Assembly: GCF_017939745.1 (NCBI RefSeq)
Contig: NZ_JAGKQQ010000001.1
Coordinates: 8,249,495-8,313,494 of the forward strand
DNA from: Gemmata palustris
GTDB taxonomy: Bacteria; Planctomycetota; Planctomycetia; Gemmatales; Gemmataceae
DNA: 64,000 nucleotides
Direction of reading: 5' to 3'
Part shown: positions 42,069-50,534 of the stretch, in pieces
How positions within the stretch are numbered: position 1 is the stretch's first letter
Layout: each line of letters begins with the position of its first letter
The notes under the pieces: model-generated
What the model was told of the DNA's origin: nothing
The model's input: only the letters and a program-made list of their open reading frames with translations
Database searches by the model: none
Position numbers and translations under genes: made by a program

Positions 42069-43133
42069 CTATCCGGCCGGTATCACGCGCTCCAACACGT
42101 CCACGAAGGCGCCTTCCCCGTCGCGGAAGTGGAGCCCGATGCGCACGGCCCGCAGCGGGCGCCCGCCGAGCGCGGGCACGCGGAGTTTGACCCAATCCTT
42201 CTGCGTCGTCACGACGATCGCATCGGGAGGCAAGCTTGCCGCCCAGCGGTTGAGATCGTCCACATCTTCCCGCGTGTAAGCGTGGTGGTCGGGGAAGGTG
42301 CGGAAATCCGCGATGCACGCTCCCAGCGATTCGAGCGTGTGCCGAAACGCGGCCGGGTTCCCGATCCCGCAGAACCCGCCTACGGGCTTCCCGCCGAGCG
42401 ATTCCACCAGTTCGTGGACTTCTTCGTTTGCTTCGTTGCAGCCCACCAGTTCCGTCGGTCGGTGCTCGGTTGTCGCGACTGGCACATCGGGGAAACGTTC
42501 CGTGACCCACGCGCGAATTGCTTCGACTTCGGCTCCGAGTACCTGGTCGCAGCGCGTGAGCAGAACCGCCCCGGCCCGACGCAGTCCGCTTGCCGGCTCG
42601 CGGAGCGTGCCGCGCGGGAACTGGTAGTCGCGCGCCGGCGGGCGCGTCGCGTCGATCAGCACAATGTCGAGGTCGCGGTGCAGGCGCCGGTGCTGGAACC
42701 CGTCGTCGAGCACGAGCAGTTCCGCTTCGAGTTCCTCCACCGCGGTTTCTGCGAGCTTAACTCGATCGACGTCTTGCAGGTGCGGCACGTCCGGCAGGTT
42801 CTCTTCCAGAACCATCGCTTCGTCGTTGCGCCCGGTTTCGGCCCCGTACCCGCGACTGAGGATCGCGACCAGCAAGTCGCGTTCACGATAAAATCGCGCC
42901 ACCCATTCCACGCACGGCGTCTTGCCGGTGCCGCCGAGCGTGAGGTTCCCGACGCTCACGACCGGTACCGCGGCGGTATGCACGCGCTTCCAACTGCGCT
43001 CGAACGCTCTGTTACGCGCCCGCATCGCGAGACCGTAGGGCCAACTCGCGACCCTGAGCCCGGCGCGCGCGAGCATCGCGAGCGGTCCGCGCCGCTCCCC
43101 GCGAATCAGTGCGTTCCACGACTCCGGGTTAAT
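42069..43133 (-). CDS. lpxK: Tetraacyldisaccharide 4'-kinase, probable ATT start
   Basis: LpxK phosphorylates the lipid A precursor at the inner membrane. The P-loop region VVSVGNLTLGGTGKTPCVEW and LSRGYGAETGRNDEAMVLEE, LLVLDDGFQHRRLHRDLDIV, FPRGTLREPASGLRRAGAVL and VVTTQKDWVKL are all present. The first ATG (43076) would start after residues that look like a normal LpxK beginning (NPESWNALIRGERRGPLA). The codon before that block is ATT at 43131-43133, 7 bases after AAGGAG, with no in-frame ATG, GTG or TTG nearby. Starting there gives 354 residues; from the ATG it gives 335. Confidence 0.85.
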   Translation of the reverse strand: MNPESWNALIRGERRGPLAMLARAGLRVASWPYGLAMRARNRAFERSWKRVHTAAVPVVSVGNLTLGGTGKTPCVEWVARFYRERDLLVAILSRGYGAETGRNDEAMVLEENLPDVPHLQDVDRVKLAETAVEELEAELLVLDDGFQHRRLHRDLDIVLIDATRPPARDYQFPRGTLREPASGLRRAGAVLLTRCDQVLGAEVEAIRAWVTERFPDVPVATTEHRPTELVGCNEANEEVHELVESLGGKPVGGFCGIGNPAAFRHTLESLGACIADFRTFPDHHAYTREDVDDLNRWAASLPPDAIVVTTQKDWVKLRVPALGGRPLRAVRIGLHFRDGEGAFVDVLERVIPAG

Positions 43134-43253
43134 CCGCTCGCTCCTTCCGCGCTTCGGGGCAGCGGACTCTAGCAGCGGCGAACCGGGCGTGTCAACTCGA
43201 AGCGCGGGCGGGAATTGGCTCTGTGGCTTCGTACTTTCGTGGAAAGGGCTCAG

Positions 43254-44354
43254 TTACATGGCTGCGAGCGGGTGTTTGCGGTTCTTCAGCGGCAGATCAA
43301 CCGGCCTCTCCAGGCGATGGGACTCGTACACGGCCATAATCATTTCCAGCGCGGCGCGGCCGTCACTCAGGCTGTCGAGGGGCGCGCGGTCCTTCTCGAT
43401 CGCTTCGATTAAGTCGTTCACGATCAGGATGTTACCATTATCGAGTTCCTTCGCGTTTAGTGGCTCGGGTTTGCCGAGGCCGGCCGACGTGATTTCCACC
43501 CACGGCGCTTTGCTCTTGCCGAACATGCCGCTCGGGTCTTCACACAGGTACGCGGCGGGGAGGATGCCGAAGCCCAAGTGGATCGTCCCCTTCGTTCCGC
43601 GCACTTCGAGCCAGTAGCGCGTACTCGCGCCGTCCTTTGCGACGTGCGTCACGTAATGGCCCAGCGCGATTCCGGCGAAGCCGTAAGTGGCGGTAATGTG
43701 ATCGCCCACAATCGGCCCGATCTGTTCACCGCCCTGCCGCACGTCGCCTGATACGGCCTTGCGCCCTGCCTGCTGAATGCGGGCGAAGCACCATTTCGAG
43801 TCGCCCGCGAGGTGACGCATTAAATCGAAGGTGTGTGTACCGAGCACCATCAGGTCTTCGCCGCCGCCGCGCTTGTCTTCCTTGCCGTGCCCGCGTAGCT
43901 CCATCACCGCGCCGATTTTCCCTTCGCCGATCAAATCCTTCACCACTTTCACACGCGGGCTGTACGCGGTCTGGTGCGCGATTGCGCATTTCACGTGGTG
44001 CTTTTCGCACACCGCGACCATTTCGTCGACCTGCTGGAGCGTCTGCGACGCTGGCTTTTCCAGGAAGATATTGGCCCCGTATTCGGCGCACGCGAGCACC
44101 ATGTCGCGGTGGCAGTCCGGCCATCTGTCGGCCACGCTAACGATCTGCGGCCTTTCTTTCTCCAGCATCTGGCGGAAGTCGGCGTAGGCACTTTTCGCGT
44201 TGAGGCGCTTGGCCGCGGCCGTGCGCCCGGCTTCGTTCTCGTCTGCGACTGCAACGACCTCTGCCTTGTCGCACTTCAGCCAAACGGTATCGAGACCGTG
44301 ACCGTAAGCGCCTTTGCCGGTTCGACCGATCACCGCGACGCGATACTTTGCCAT
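43254..44354 (-). CDS. Gfo/Idh/MocA family oxidoreductase
   Basis: 366 residues from the ATG at 44354; the frame is open far upstream but without conserved content. An N-terminal Rossmann fold (YRVAVIGRTGKGAYGHGLDT, VVAVADENEAG) binds NAD(P). The family signature appears as GANIFLEKPASQTLQQVDEM with the catalytic Lys in EKP, and CAIAHQTAYSP. The C-terminal domain is beta-rich (MELRGHGKEDKRGGGEDLMV, HTFDLMRHLAGD). Substrate is likely a sugar or inositol derivative. No Tat or signal peptide is seen, unlike many planctomycete members. Confidence 0.88.
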   Translation of the reverse strand: MAKYRVAVIGRTGKGAYGHGLDTVWLKCDKAEVVAVADENEAGRTAAAKRLNAKSAYADFRQMLEKERPQIVSVADRWPDCHRDMVLACAEYGANIFLEKPASQTLQQVDEMVAVCEKHHVKCAIAHQTAYSPRVKVVKDLIGEGKIGAVMELRGHGKEDKRGGGEDLMVLGTHTFDLMRHLAGDSKWCFARIQQAGRKAVSGDVRQGGEQIGPIVGDHITATYGFAGIALGHYVTHVAKDGASTRYWLEVRGTKGTIHLGFGILPAAYLCEDPSGMFGKSKAPWVEITSAGLGKPEPLNAKELDNGNILIVNDLIEAIEKDRAPLDSLSDGRAALEMIMAVYESHRLERPVDLPLKNRKHPLAAM

Positions 44355-44453
44355 CGGAGCGTCTCCCGCGAGGTGCCTGATTTTGGGCACATGCGCAGTG
44401 GTTCGCAATCGTGTAGCGGGAATAAGATGGAAGGAACCACTGGGGGCGCGGCA

Positions 44454-44768
44454 ATGACGGTGCGGCACATGCGGCTCGCGTTCGGCCTGTTCATGGTGTT
44501 CGCGGGAACCGGGCTTCTCGCGCTCCGGGTGTTCGCACCAGAGATCGCGGCGAAATTGAACGACCTCACGCGCCTGACGTTTGGCGCGCTGCTCGCTATC
44601 GTGTTGGGCGGCGTGAATCTTGCGAAGTGGTACGCGGGGGCGCTCGCTTACGAGCAAGCGACCACGCCGGTACGCAGGCCGTTTCAACCGGCCCCGACCG
44701 CGAGCACGGACGCCGAACCGAACCCGGCACTCGATTTCACCAAACGCGACGAGCCTGCGAACTCCTGA
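44454..44768 (+). CDS. Small two-helix membrane protein
   Basis: 104 residues from the ATG at 44454, or 113 from an ATG at 44427. Two hydrophobic helices (LAFGLFMVFAGTGLLALRVF and LTFGALLAIVLGGVNLAKWY) are followed by a polar Pro/Thr-rich cytoplasmic tail. No motif is recognised. It precedes larE by 27 bases on the same strand and may share its transcript. Confidence 0.5.
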   Translation: MTVRHMRLAFGLFMVFAGTGLLALRVFAPEIAAKLNDLTRLTFGALLAIVLGGVNLAKWYAGALAYEQATTPVRRPFQPAPTASTDAEPNPALDFTKRDEPANS

Positions 44769-44795
44769 TTACCGCCCGCTGGGTATACTGAAAGT

Positions 44796-45665
44796 ATGGG
44801 GACAGCAACTCTCGACCCGACTGTGGAAGTGGTGGCGAAGCGGGACCGGCTGCTCGCGGTGCTGCGCGGACTCGACGGGGTGGCCGTCGCGTTCAGTGGC
44901 GGTATCGATAGCACTGTCGTCGCGAAAGCCGCGTTCCTGGCGCTCGGCGCGCGTGCCGTAGCCGTGACCGCTGACAGCGCGAGTGTCGCCCGCTCCGAGC
45001 TCGCCGACGCGCGAGAACTTGCGAGACTGATCGGGATTCGCCACGTCGTCGTCCGCACGGACGAGTTCCGCAACCCGGACTACACGAAGAACGACGGCAC
45101 CCGCTGTTATCACTGCAAAACGGAACTGTACACCACCGTCGAATCGCTGCTGCCGGAACTGGAAGTTCCCGTCATGGCGAGCGGCGCGAACCTCGACGAC
45201 CTCGGCGACTACCGGCCGGGGCTGGTCGCGGCGGCCGAACACTTCGTGCGCCACCCGCTGCAAGAGGCCGGGTTCACGAAGGCGGACGTTCGCGCACTCG
45301 CGCAGCACTGGGAACTCCCTACCTGGGACAAGCCCGCTGCGCCGTGTTTATCGAGCCGCATGGCGCCGGGCGTCGCGGTCACGCCAGAGCGCACGAAGCG
45401 CGTCGAGGACGCGGAAGCGTACCTGCGCTCGCTCGGGTTGCGAGAGTGCCGCGTGCGGTACCACGAGGGCGATCTGGCGCGCGTCGAAGTATCACCGGGC
45501 GAATTGGCGGCACTGGCGTGCGAACCGGCACGAGCGGAACTCGCGCGAACGCTTCACGCGCTGGGGTTCAAGTTTGTGACACTCGATCTCGACGGCTTCC
45601 GCTCGGGTAGCCTGAACGAATTGGTGCCGTTGGAATTGAAACTGAAATTCCGAAGGGAAGAGTAG
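44796..45665 (+). CDS. larE: ATP-dependent sacrificial sulfur transferase LarE
   Basis: 289 residues. The N-terminal PP-loop SGGIDST at 34-40 binds ATP; CYHCK at 104-108 and the sulfur-donating cysteine in AAPCLSSRM (Cys184) match LarE of the lactate racemase nickel-pincer pathway, where that cysteine gives its sulfur to the P2CMN cofactor precursor. MASGANLDDLGDYRPGLVAA is also family-typical. No larA, larB or larC is nearby, so the partners, if any, lie elsewhere. Short cytoplasmic enzyme. Confidence 0.88.
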   Translation: MGTATLDPTVEVVAKRDRLLAVLRGLDGVAVAFSGGIDSTVVAKAAFLALGARAVAVTADSASVARSELADARELARLIGIRHVVVRTDEFRNPDYTKNDGTRCYHCKTELYTTVESLLPELEVPVMASGANLDDLGDYRPGLVAAAEHFVRHPLQEAGFTKADVRALAQHWELPTWDKPAAPCLSSRMAPGVAVTPERTKRVEDAEAYLRSLGLRECRVRYHEGDLARVEVSPGELAALACEPARAELARTLHALGFKFVTLDLDGFRSGSLNELVPLELKLKFRREE

Positions 45666-45721
45666 CTGTATTGGTGGCGGCTCTCTTCTTTTCGTGCCTT
45701 TTTCGACGCCAGGAATTCGTC

Positions 45722-45982
45722 ATGACCCCGCTCCCTGCCGCGACCGCGCTGGACCAGTTTTTCCTCGACGCGCGGAGTAAGCTGCTCGAAGCCGCCGCGA
45801 TCTTCGACCGCATCAGTCGCGGGGGCGGCTCCGATACGGTTGTGACCGATCCGCGTGCCGTCAAACTGCGGAACGCCGTTGAAGTGCTCCTGGGTGACGC
45901 GCCGAACAAGGCCGAGTTACTTCAACAACTTTTCTCAATTCCCTACGACGCGGACTGGAAGCGCCCCGCCCCACGGTTCTGA
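45722..45982 (+). CDS. Small hypothetical protein (86 aa)
   Basis: From the ATG at 45722, with AGGA about 10 bases upstream. The product is helical and soluble (ALDQFFLDARSKLLEAAAIF, AVKLRNAVEVLLGDAPNKAE). It lies 56 bases after larE on the same strand. I do not recognise a family. The length and codon use fit a real gene, probably a small binding or adaptor protein. Confidence 0.5.
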   Translation: MTPLPAATALDQFFLDARSKLLEAAAIFDRISRGGGSDTVVTDPRAVKLRNAVEVLLGDAPNKAELLQQLFSIPYDADWKRPAPRF

Positions 45983-46158
45983 TCTGAACGACTCGCGTGC
46001 GCGCCCGGCGCGTTACTACCGCACGTCACGAACCTTCAACGTGCGATTTTCCCGCGCGCGGGGTTCCTCCGTACCGCGTTCGGGCTTACCATGTCGGCAC
46101 CGACCGTCCGTTGGGACGCTCACCTTACAGCCGTGCCGTTAGCCGGGAGTTGGTCGCC

Positions 46159-47394
46159 ATGCCGATTACGTTGGGTTGCCCGTCGTGCGGGAAGCGGTTC
46201 CGGGCGCGGGACGAGTCCGCGGGAAAGCGGGTGAAGTGCCCGTACTGCCAGGCGGCGGTGCCGGTACCCACGGCCGAGGAATCGGCCGAGGCCGGTGCGC
46301 CCACGGCCCCGCTCCCACCAGTCGCTCCCCCGCCCCACCCGCGCGCCCTGCTCCCCCGGCGTCGCGCCCCGCGTCCCCCGCGCCCGGCACCGGTCGCGTC
46401 GCCCGAAGATTGGGGCGCGGTTCCGTCCGGGCTCGCCCCGACCGCGCCCGTCCCGACCGCCCCCCCGCGGGCGTTCAACCCGGCACTCGCTCCCCCGCCG
46501 GAGTTCAACCCGGAGCCGGACCAGGAACCCGAACCGAAGCCGCTCCCAACGCGCGAGCGCGGAGCCAAGCCGCGCCCGAAGCCCGCGAAGCCCGAACCGA
46601 AGCCGAGTGCGCCGAGAACGGAGACGACTCCCGATCAGGTGCTCGCGAAGAGGTGGGCGGCCGTTCGGCGCGGACTCTTCTGGGTGCAGTTCGCGCTACT
46701 TTTCGTTGCCCTGCTCGGTTTCGTTGGCTTCGGCAAAGCGGTGTACACTCGGGCCGTTGGCGAACTGCCGAAGGGCGAGGGGTGGGTCAAGATCGATGGG
46801 TACATCAACTCCGGCGGGCCGGACGCGATCCCGCTCACGAAGACCGAGGAAATCGACATATTGACGTATGGGGTGCCGGTTTTCATGGCCGGCTTCCTGT
46901 TGACCATTGGCCGGCTCTTTAGCAGCGGTGGCCCGCGGAACAGTGGCTCGCGGGGGTTGTTCGCACTGAGCGGGTTGCTCGCGCTGGTGTCGTTCGTCGC
47001 GCTTCTTAGTCACGCCGTGTGTAAGAAAGCGCAATTCACCGAAGAAGCAAAGTACGCTCTGACGGCGTTCTTGCTTTGTGCGCCGCTCGCGGAATTCTGG
47101 TTCCTCACGGCTCTGACGGCGAGCGGATTAGCGCTGAAGCGGCCGGCTGTCGCTCGTGCGGTAGGGTTCTTTGGCTTCCTCTGTGCTCTGATCCCTGTGC
47201 TGGTACTATTTGGGTTGGACCAATACAAGATCCACCTGCAACCTCAAATACAGCCGGCCGAAGACCGGTTGATGTACGAGCAGGCCGCGCTGCTGATCGG
47301 CTGGCTGATTCTGGTGGGCGCCTACTGGCGAGCGGTTCGCGGGGTCCGCGTGGCGGCCCGCGACTTCATCCGCACTGTCGAAGATGCGGCGTAA
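46159..47394 (+). CDS. Zinc-ribbon membrane protein
   Basis: 411 residues from the ATG at 46159, with GGGAG upstream. An N-terminal ribbon TLGCPSCGKRFRARDESAGK with KCPYCQ is the MJ0042-type zinc finger found fused to many planctomycete membrane proteins. A long Pro/Ala/Glu-rich linker (about 35-190) leads to about six membrane helices (first near residue 178, LFWVQFALLFVALLGFVGFG; last near AALLIGWLILVGAYW). Function unknown; the ribbon would face the cytoplasm. Confidence 0.7.
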   Translation: MPITLGCPSCGKRFRARDESAGKRVKCPYCQAAVPVPTAEESAEAGAPTAPLPPVAPPPHPRALLPRRRAPRPPRPAPVASPEDWGAVPSGLAPTAPVPTAPPRAFNPALAPPPEFNPEPDQEPEPKPLPTRERGAKPRPKPAKPEPKPSAPRTETTPDQVLAKRWAAVRRGLFWVQFALLFVALLGFVGFGKAVYTRAVGELPKGEGWVKIDGYINSGGPDAIPLTKTEEIDILTYGVPVFMAGFLLTIGRLFSSGGPRNSGSRGLFALSGLLALVSFVALLSHAVCKKAQFTEEAKYALTAFLLCAPLAEFWFLTALTASGLALKRPAVARAVGFFGFLCALIPVLVLFGLDQYKIHLQPQIQPAEDRLMYEQAALLIGWLILVGAYWRAVRGVRVAARDFIRTVEDAA

Positions 47395-47573
47395 CGCCGG
47401 GCGTCAGTTCGTGCGGTGATTCTGAACCGCCGCACGAACCTCCTTGGGTCGAGTGAAGTAGGCGATTCCTCGCGCCTGCGCACGCGGTACCCACCGCGTG
47501 AAACTGTTTGACCAGCTCGCCACGTCCGTCATATCATCGAGATTGGCCGAACAGCCGCTTCGAGGACCATAGC

Positions 47574-48785
47574 ATGTTCGCTACCGCCGCGCGGGTCGTT
47601 GGTGTGTGTGTACTCGTCGCGCTGACGAGCGGGGTGGGGCGCGCCGACGATAAAGACCCGGTCTACGAGGGCAAGAAGTTCAGCGAGTGGGCGAGCACCG
47701 CACAGACGGGCCAGTCGGTCCGGCAGCGCTCGATCGCGATCGACGCGCTGGGCAAAATCTGGATCATGGATCGCAAGACGGGCGCCATCGAGTACGTTGT
47801 GGCCGTGCTCCGGAGCGACAAGAGCGCGGCCGTTCGCGCCCAGGCCGCGATCGTTCTCGCGGGGCTCCGCGAAGAGGACATGAAACAGTACGGCGCGCCG
47901 GCGCTGATCGACGTTCTCAAGACCGAGAAGGAGTCGAAGGTCCGCAAAGAGCTCATCGCTGCGATGGCCAAGTTCCCCTTCGTGTGTGCGGCCGGGGTCG
48001 GGTCGCTCACCCCGGCACTCAAAGATCCCGACTCGATCGTTCGCGTTGCCGCCGGGGAAGCACTGGCACTCGCCGGCCCGATGGCGAAGTCCGCGGCGCC
48101 GGAACTGATCCCGCTTCTTAAAGACCCCACCAAAACGGTACGCATCGCTGCGATCTACGCGCTCGGGCGCGTCACCCCGGAAGCGGGGACCACGATCGCC
48201 GAGGGTATGGCCGCGATGCTCGGCGCGGAAAAAGACCTCGACATCAGGCGAGAACTACTCGCATCAATCGGGCTCCTCGCAGAAAAATCCGAGCCGGTTA
48301 TCAAAGCACTCACGGTCGCACTGACCGACGCGGAAGACGACGTGCGCCGCGGAGCTGCCAGGACGCTCGGCACGTTCGGATCGGCTGCAGCGCCAGCCGT
48401 GGACGAGTTGTTCAAACTGGTGCTGAGCGACAAAACAAAGGACATTCGCGTGGACGCGGTGCGGGCGTTCGGTTCCGCCCTCGGGCCGACGGGAGTGAAG
48501 GCCCGGCTCAAGGATCTGCGCCCGTTACTCGACCCCGCCAAACAGCCGGATTTTGAGGTGCGCCTCGCACTCATTGATGAAATCGCCGCGCTGGGGTACG
48601 ACAACCTCGGGGCCGATCTCGTATCCCCCGATAAGGGCGTTAAGGCCGAGGCGCTGGAAACGATCGTCGCGCTGCGGTTGCGCTTGGCCGATCCGCAAGT
48701 AAAGGTCCGCGAGGCCGCCGGGGTCGCGATTCGGAAAATCGAGAAGAAGCCGGAGCCGAAGAAAGACCCGGAAAAGAAACAGTAG
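47574..48785 (+). CDS. Exported HEAT-repeat protein
   Basis: 403 residues from the ATG at 47574. A signal peptide (ARVVGVCVLVALTSGVGRAD) precedes about ten HEAT/PBS-lyase-type helical repeats, each about 35-40 residues: AVRAQAAIVLAGLREEDMKQ, IVRVAAGEALALAGPMAKSA, TVRIAAIYALGRVTPEAG, DVRRGAARTLGTFGSAAAPA and others. The C-terminus is Lys/Pro-rich (KKPEPKKDPEKK). Such solenoids bind proteins; the target is unknown. Single gene. Confidence 0.8.
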   Translation: MFATAARVVGVCVLVALTSGVGRADDKDPVYEGKKFSEWASTAQTGQSVRQRSIAIDALGKIWIMDRKTGAIEYVVAVLRSDKSAAVRAQAAIVLAGLREEDMKQYGAPALIDVLKTEKESKVRKELIAAMAKFPFVCAAGVGSLTPALKDPDSIVRVAAGEALALAGPMAKSAAPELIPLLKDPTKTVRIAAIYALGRVTPEAGTTIAEGMAAMLGAEKDLDIRRELLASIGLLAEKSEPVIKALTVALTDAEDDVRRGAARTLGTFGSAAAPAVDELFKLVLSDKTKDIRVDAVRAFGSALGPTGVKARLKDLRPLLDPAKQPDFEVRLALIDEIAALGYDNLGADLVSPDKGVKAEALETIVALRLRLADPQVKVREAAGVAIRKIEKKPEPKKDPEKKQ

Positions 48786-49296
48786 TGCCATATGGCACGC
48801 TGAGGTTATGTTTTGCTCACTCTCGTGTTCACCAGGATAGCTGTCGAAGATTTGCGAGAGTGTGCCGAGTCGAGTCGCCTGAACCACGCAGGTGCGCGCG
48901 GATCCAAGTTCGGACTCGCGCTTATCCTCGAGCAACAGTAATCTTCAATTAGGGTCGAGCGACGGATTGCAACCCTTTCTGTGGACGATTACCGAATTCT
49001 TTTGCACTTTTTCCCCGGCGGGAACAGCCACAATAAAGTCCATTTCTGGCTCGCGGTTTGCTAACTAAGTTTGCGGTCCTTACTTCCGCTCCAGAACGCA
49101 AACTTAACCCACAATGTACTTTCGCTAGCGTTTTTGTATCCACCCCATCTTTCCGCACGACTGGTCGATTCGGCTGAAGCGATACAACCCGGTTGACTTC
49201 GTTTCTGGCCGTTCTAGATACAGGATGAATTCACTGAATTCAGGTCGCACCATACCCGGCCGAATTCGCCCACGCCGACGGTCCGGAGAGCTGTAG
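48786..49296. other. Intergenic region, AT-richer, upstream of the two-component pair
   Basis: No supported gene. The stretch 48960-49140 has lower GC than the surroundings and contains two mirrored CGCAAACTT / AAGTTTGCG words (near 49070 and 49097) and a GCTAAC word. It is the likely promoter region of the histidine kinase gene. Confidence 0.4.
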
Positions 49297-50529
49297 ATGT
49301 CCACACCCGGAACCCTAACCTCTGCTCTCGCTTTTGTCCCGAACTGGTGGCAAGAAACCACCGATCCGGCCGCGTTCGATGCACTGCTGTCCGGGTGGGC
49401 GCGTGCGTGCGGATGGCGGTCGTGCGGGTTCGTGTGGGCCAGCGAGAGCGCTTCGATCACGAAAACGGTCCAGGCCGGGCTGGAGATTGAAATCTCGGCC
49501 CCGCCCGAAGTACCCGATGCCCTCCGCCGACTCAAGAGCGGCGAATCTACGGTGCTGTACTCGATTCCCGGGACGACGGGGCGCGTGTTCGCCGCCGTTC
49601 ACCCGGCCGGGCGCCCGATCGGGGTGCTGTGGGCGGAGAAGACCGCCGGGCAGCCCTGGGCCGATGGCGAACGGGCCTACCTCGCACTCGTCGCCAAGAC
49701 CGTTGAACGTACCCCCGCACTCTCGGCCCTCATCGGCCCCGTGATCGATCCCGAGCGCCTGTACCAGCGCCTCGGCGACGTGGCCGTGATCGCCGGGCGC
49801 ATGGCACACGACTTCGACAACCTGCTCCAGGGGATCATCGGGTTCTCGGACCTGACGCTCCCGCTGTTGCAACCCGGCTCGCAGCCCGCGAACTTCGTCG
49901 CCGAGATCGGCAAGGTCGGGCAGCGCGGGATCCAGTTCACCCAGCAGTTGCACCACCTGAGCCGCAGCGGACAGGTGAAGCCGAACCCCGGCGCCGTGGC
50001 CCTGGCTCTAACGAAGGAAGAAACGCGGCTCAAGATCGCGGCCCAGAACGGCATCCGAATCGAAAAGGAGTTCGCGCCGAGCCTGCCGCCGGTCGCGGTC
50101 GAAGCCGGACCGCTCCAGATCGTGATCGGGCACCTGCTCGAGAACGCGGTCGAAGCGTGCTCGGCGGGCGGCGTGGTCCGGGTCGCGGCCCGGCCGGTCG
50201 AGATGACCGACGCCGACGCCCGCGCTTATCTGGGGCGCGCCGGGGTCGGCGGGTACCTGCAAATCACCGTTTCTGACACCGGCCCGGGGATCAAGCCGGA
50301 GGTGCGGCGGCGGCTGTTCGTGGAACCGTTTTTCACCACCAAGGTGCGTCACCGCGGGCTAGGATTGGCCATCGTGTACCGCGTGCTGTGTTCGCACCGC
50401 GGGGGAATTCAACTCGAACCCGTACCATCACCCGGAACCGGCACTCAGGTGCGGGTCGTGCTGCCGCTGGCCGCCGCCCGACCCCCGGCCGTGTCCGGAT
50501 CTGTCACCGCCAACGCGGTCGGAGGTTAG
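49297..50529 (+). CDS. Sensor histidine kinase, soluble
   Basis: 410 residues without membrane segment. The first ~150 residues look like a GAF-type sensor fold (SCGFVWASESASITKTVQAG, GRPIGVLWAEKTAGQPW). The H box carries His171 (RMAHDFDNLLQGIIGFSDL), as in NtrB-like kinases. The ATPase domain has the N box LLENAVEA (Asn283), DTGPGI, EPFFTTK and GLGLAIVYRVL. It should autophosphorylate and pass phosphate to the regulator encoded 5 bases downstream. Cytoplasmic signal, not known. Confidence 0.9.
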   Translation: MSTPGTLTSALAFVPNWWQETTDPAAFDALLSGWARACGWRSCGFVWASESASITKTVQAGLEIEISAPPEVPDALRRLKSGESTVLYSIPGTTGRVFAAVHPAGRPIGVLWAEKTAGQPWADGERAYLALVAKTVERTPALSALIGPVIDPERLYQRLGDVAVIAGRMAHDFDNLLQGIIGFSDLTLPLLQPGSQPANFVAEIGKVGQRGIQFTQQLHHLSRSGQVKPNPGAVALALTKEETRLKIAAQNGIRIEKEFAPSLPPVAVEAGPLQIVIGHLLENAVEACSAGGVVRVAARPVEMTDADARAYLGRAGVGGYLQITVSDTGPGIKPEVRRRLFVEPFFTTKVRHRGLGLAIVYRVLCSHRGGIQLEPVPSPGTGTQVRVVLPLAAARPPAVSGSVTANAVGG

Positions 50530-50534
50530 ACACC

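Noticed and set aside
48525..48935. 136-residue minus-strand frame after the HEAT-repeat gene
   Set aside because: Half of it is antisense to the HEAT gene and the other half lies in AT-richer intergenic sequence without a start signal.
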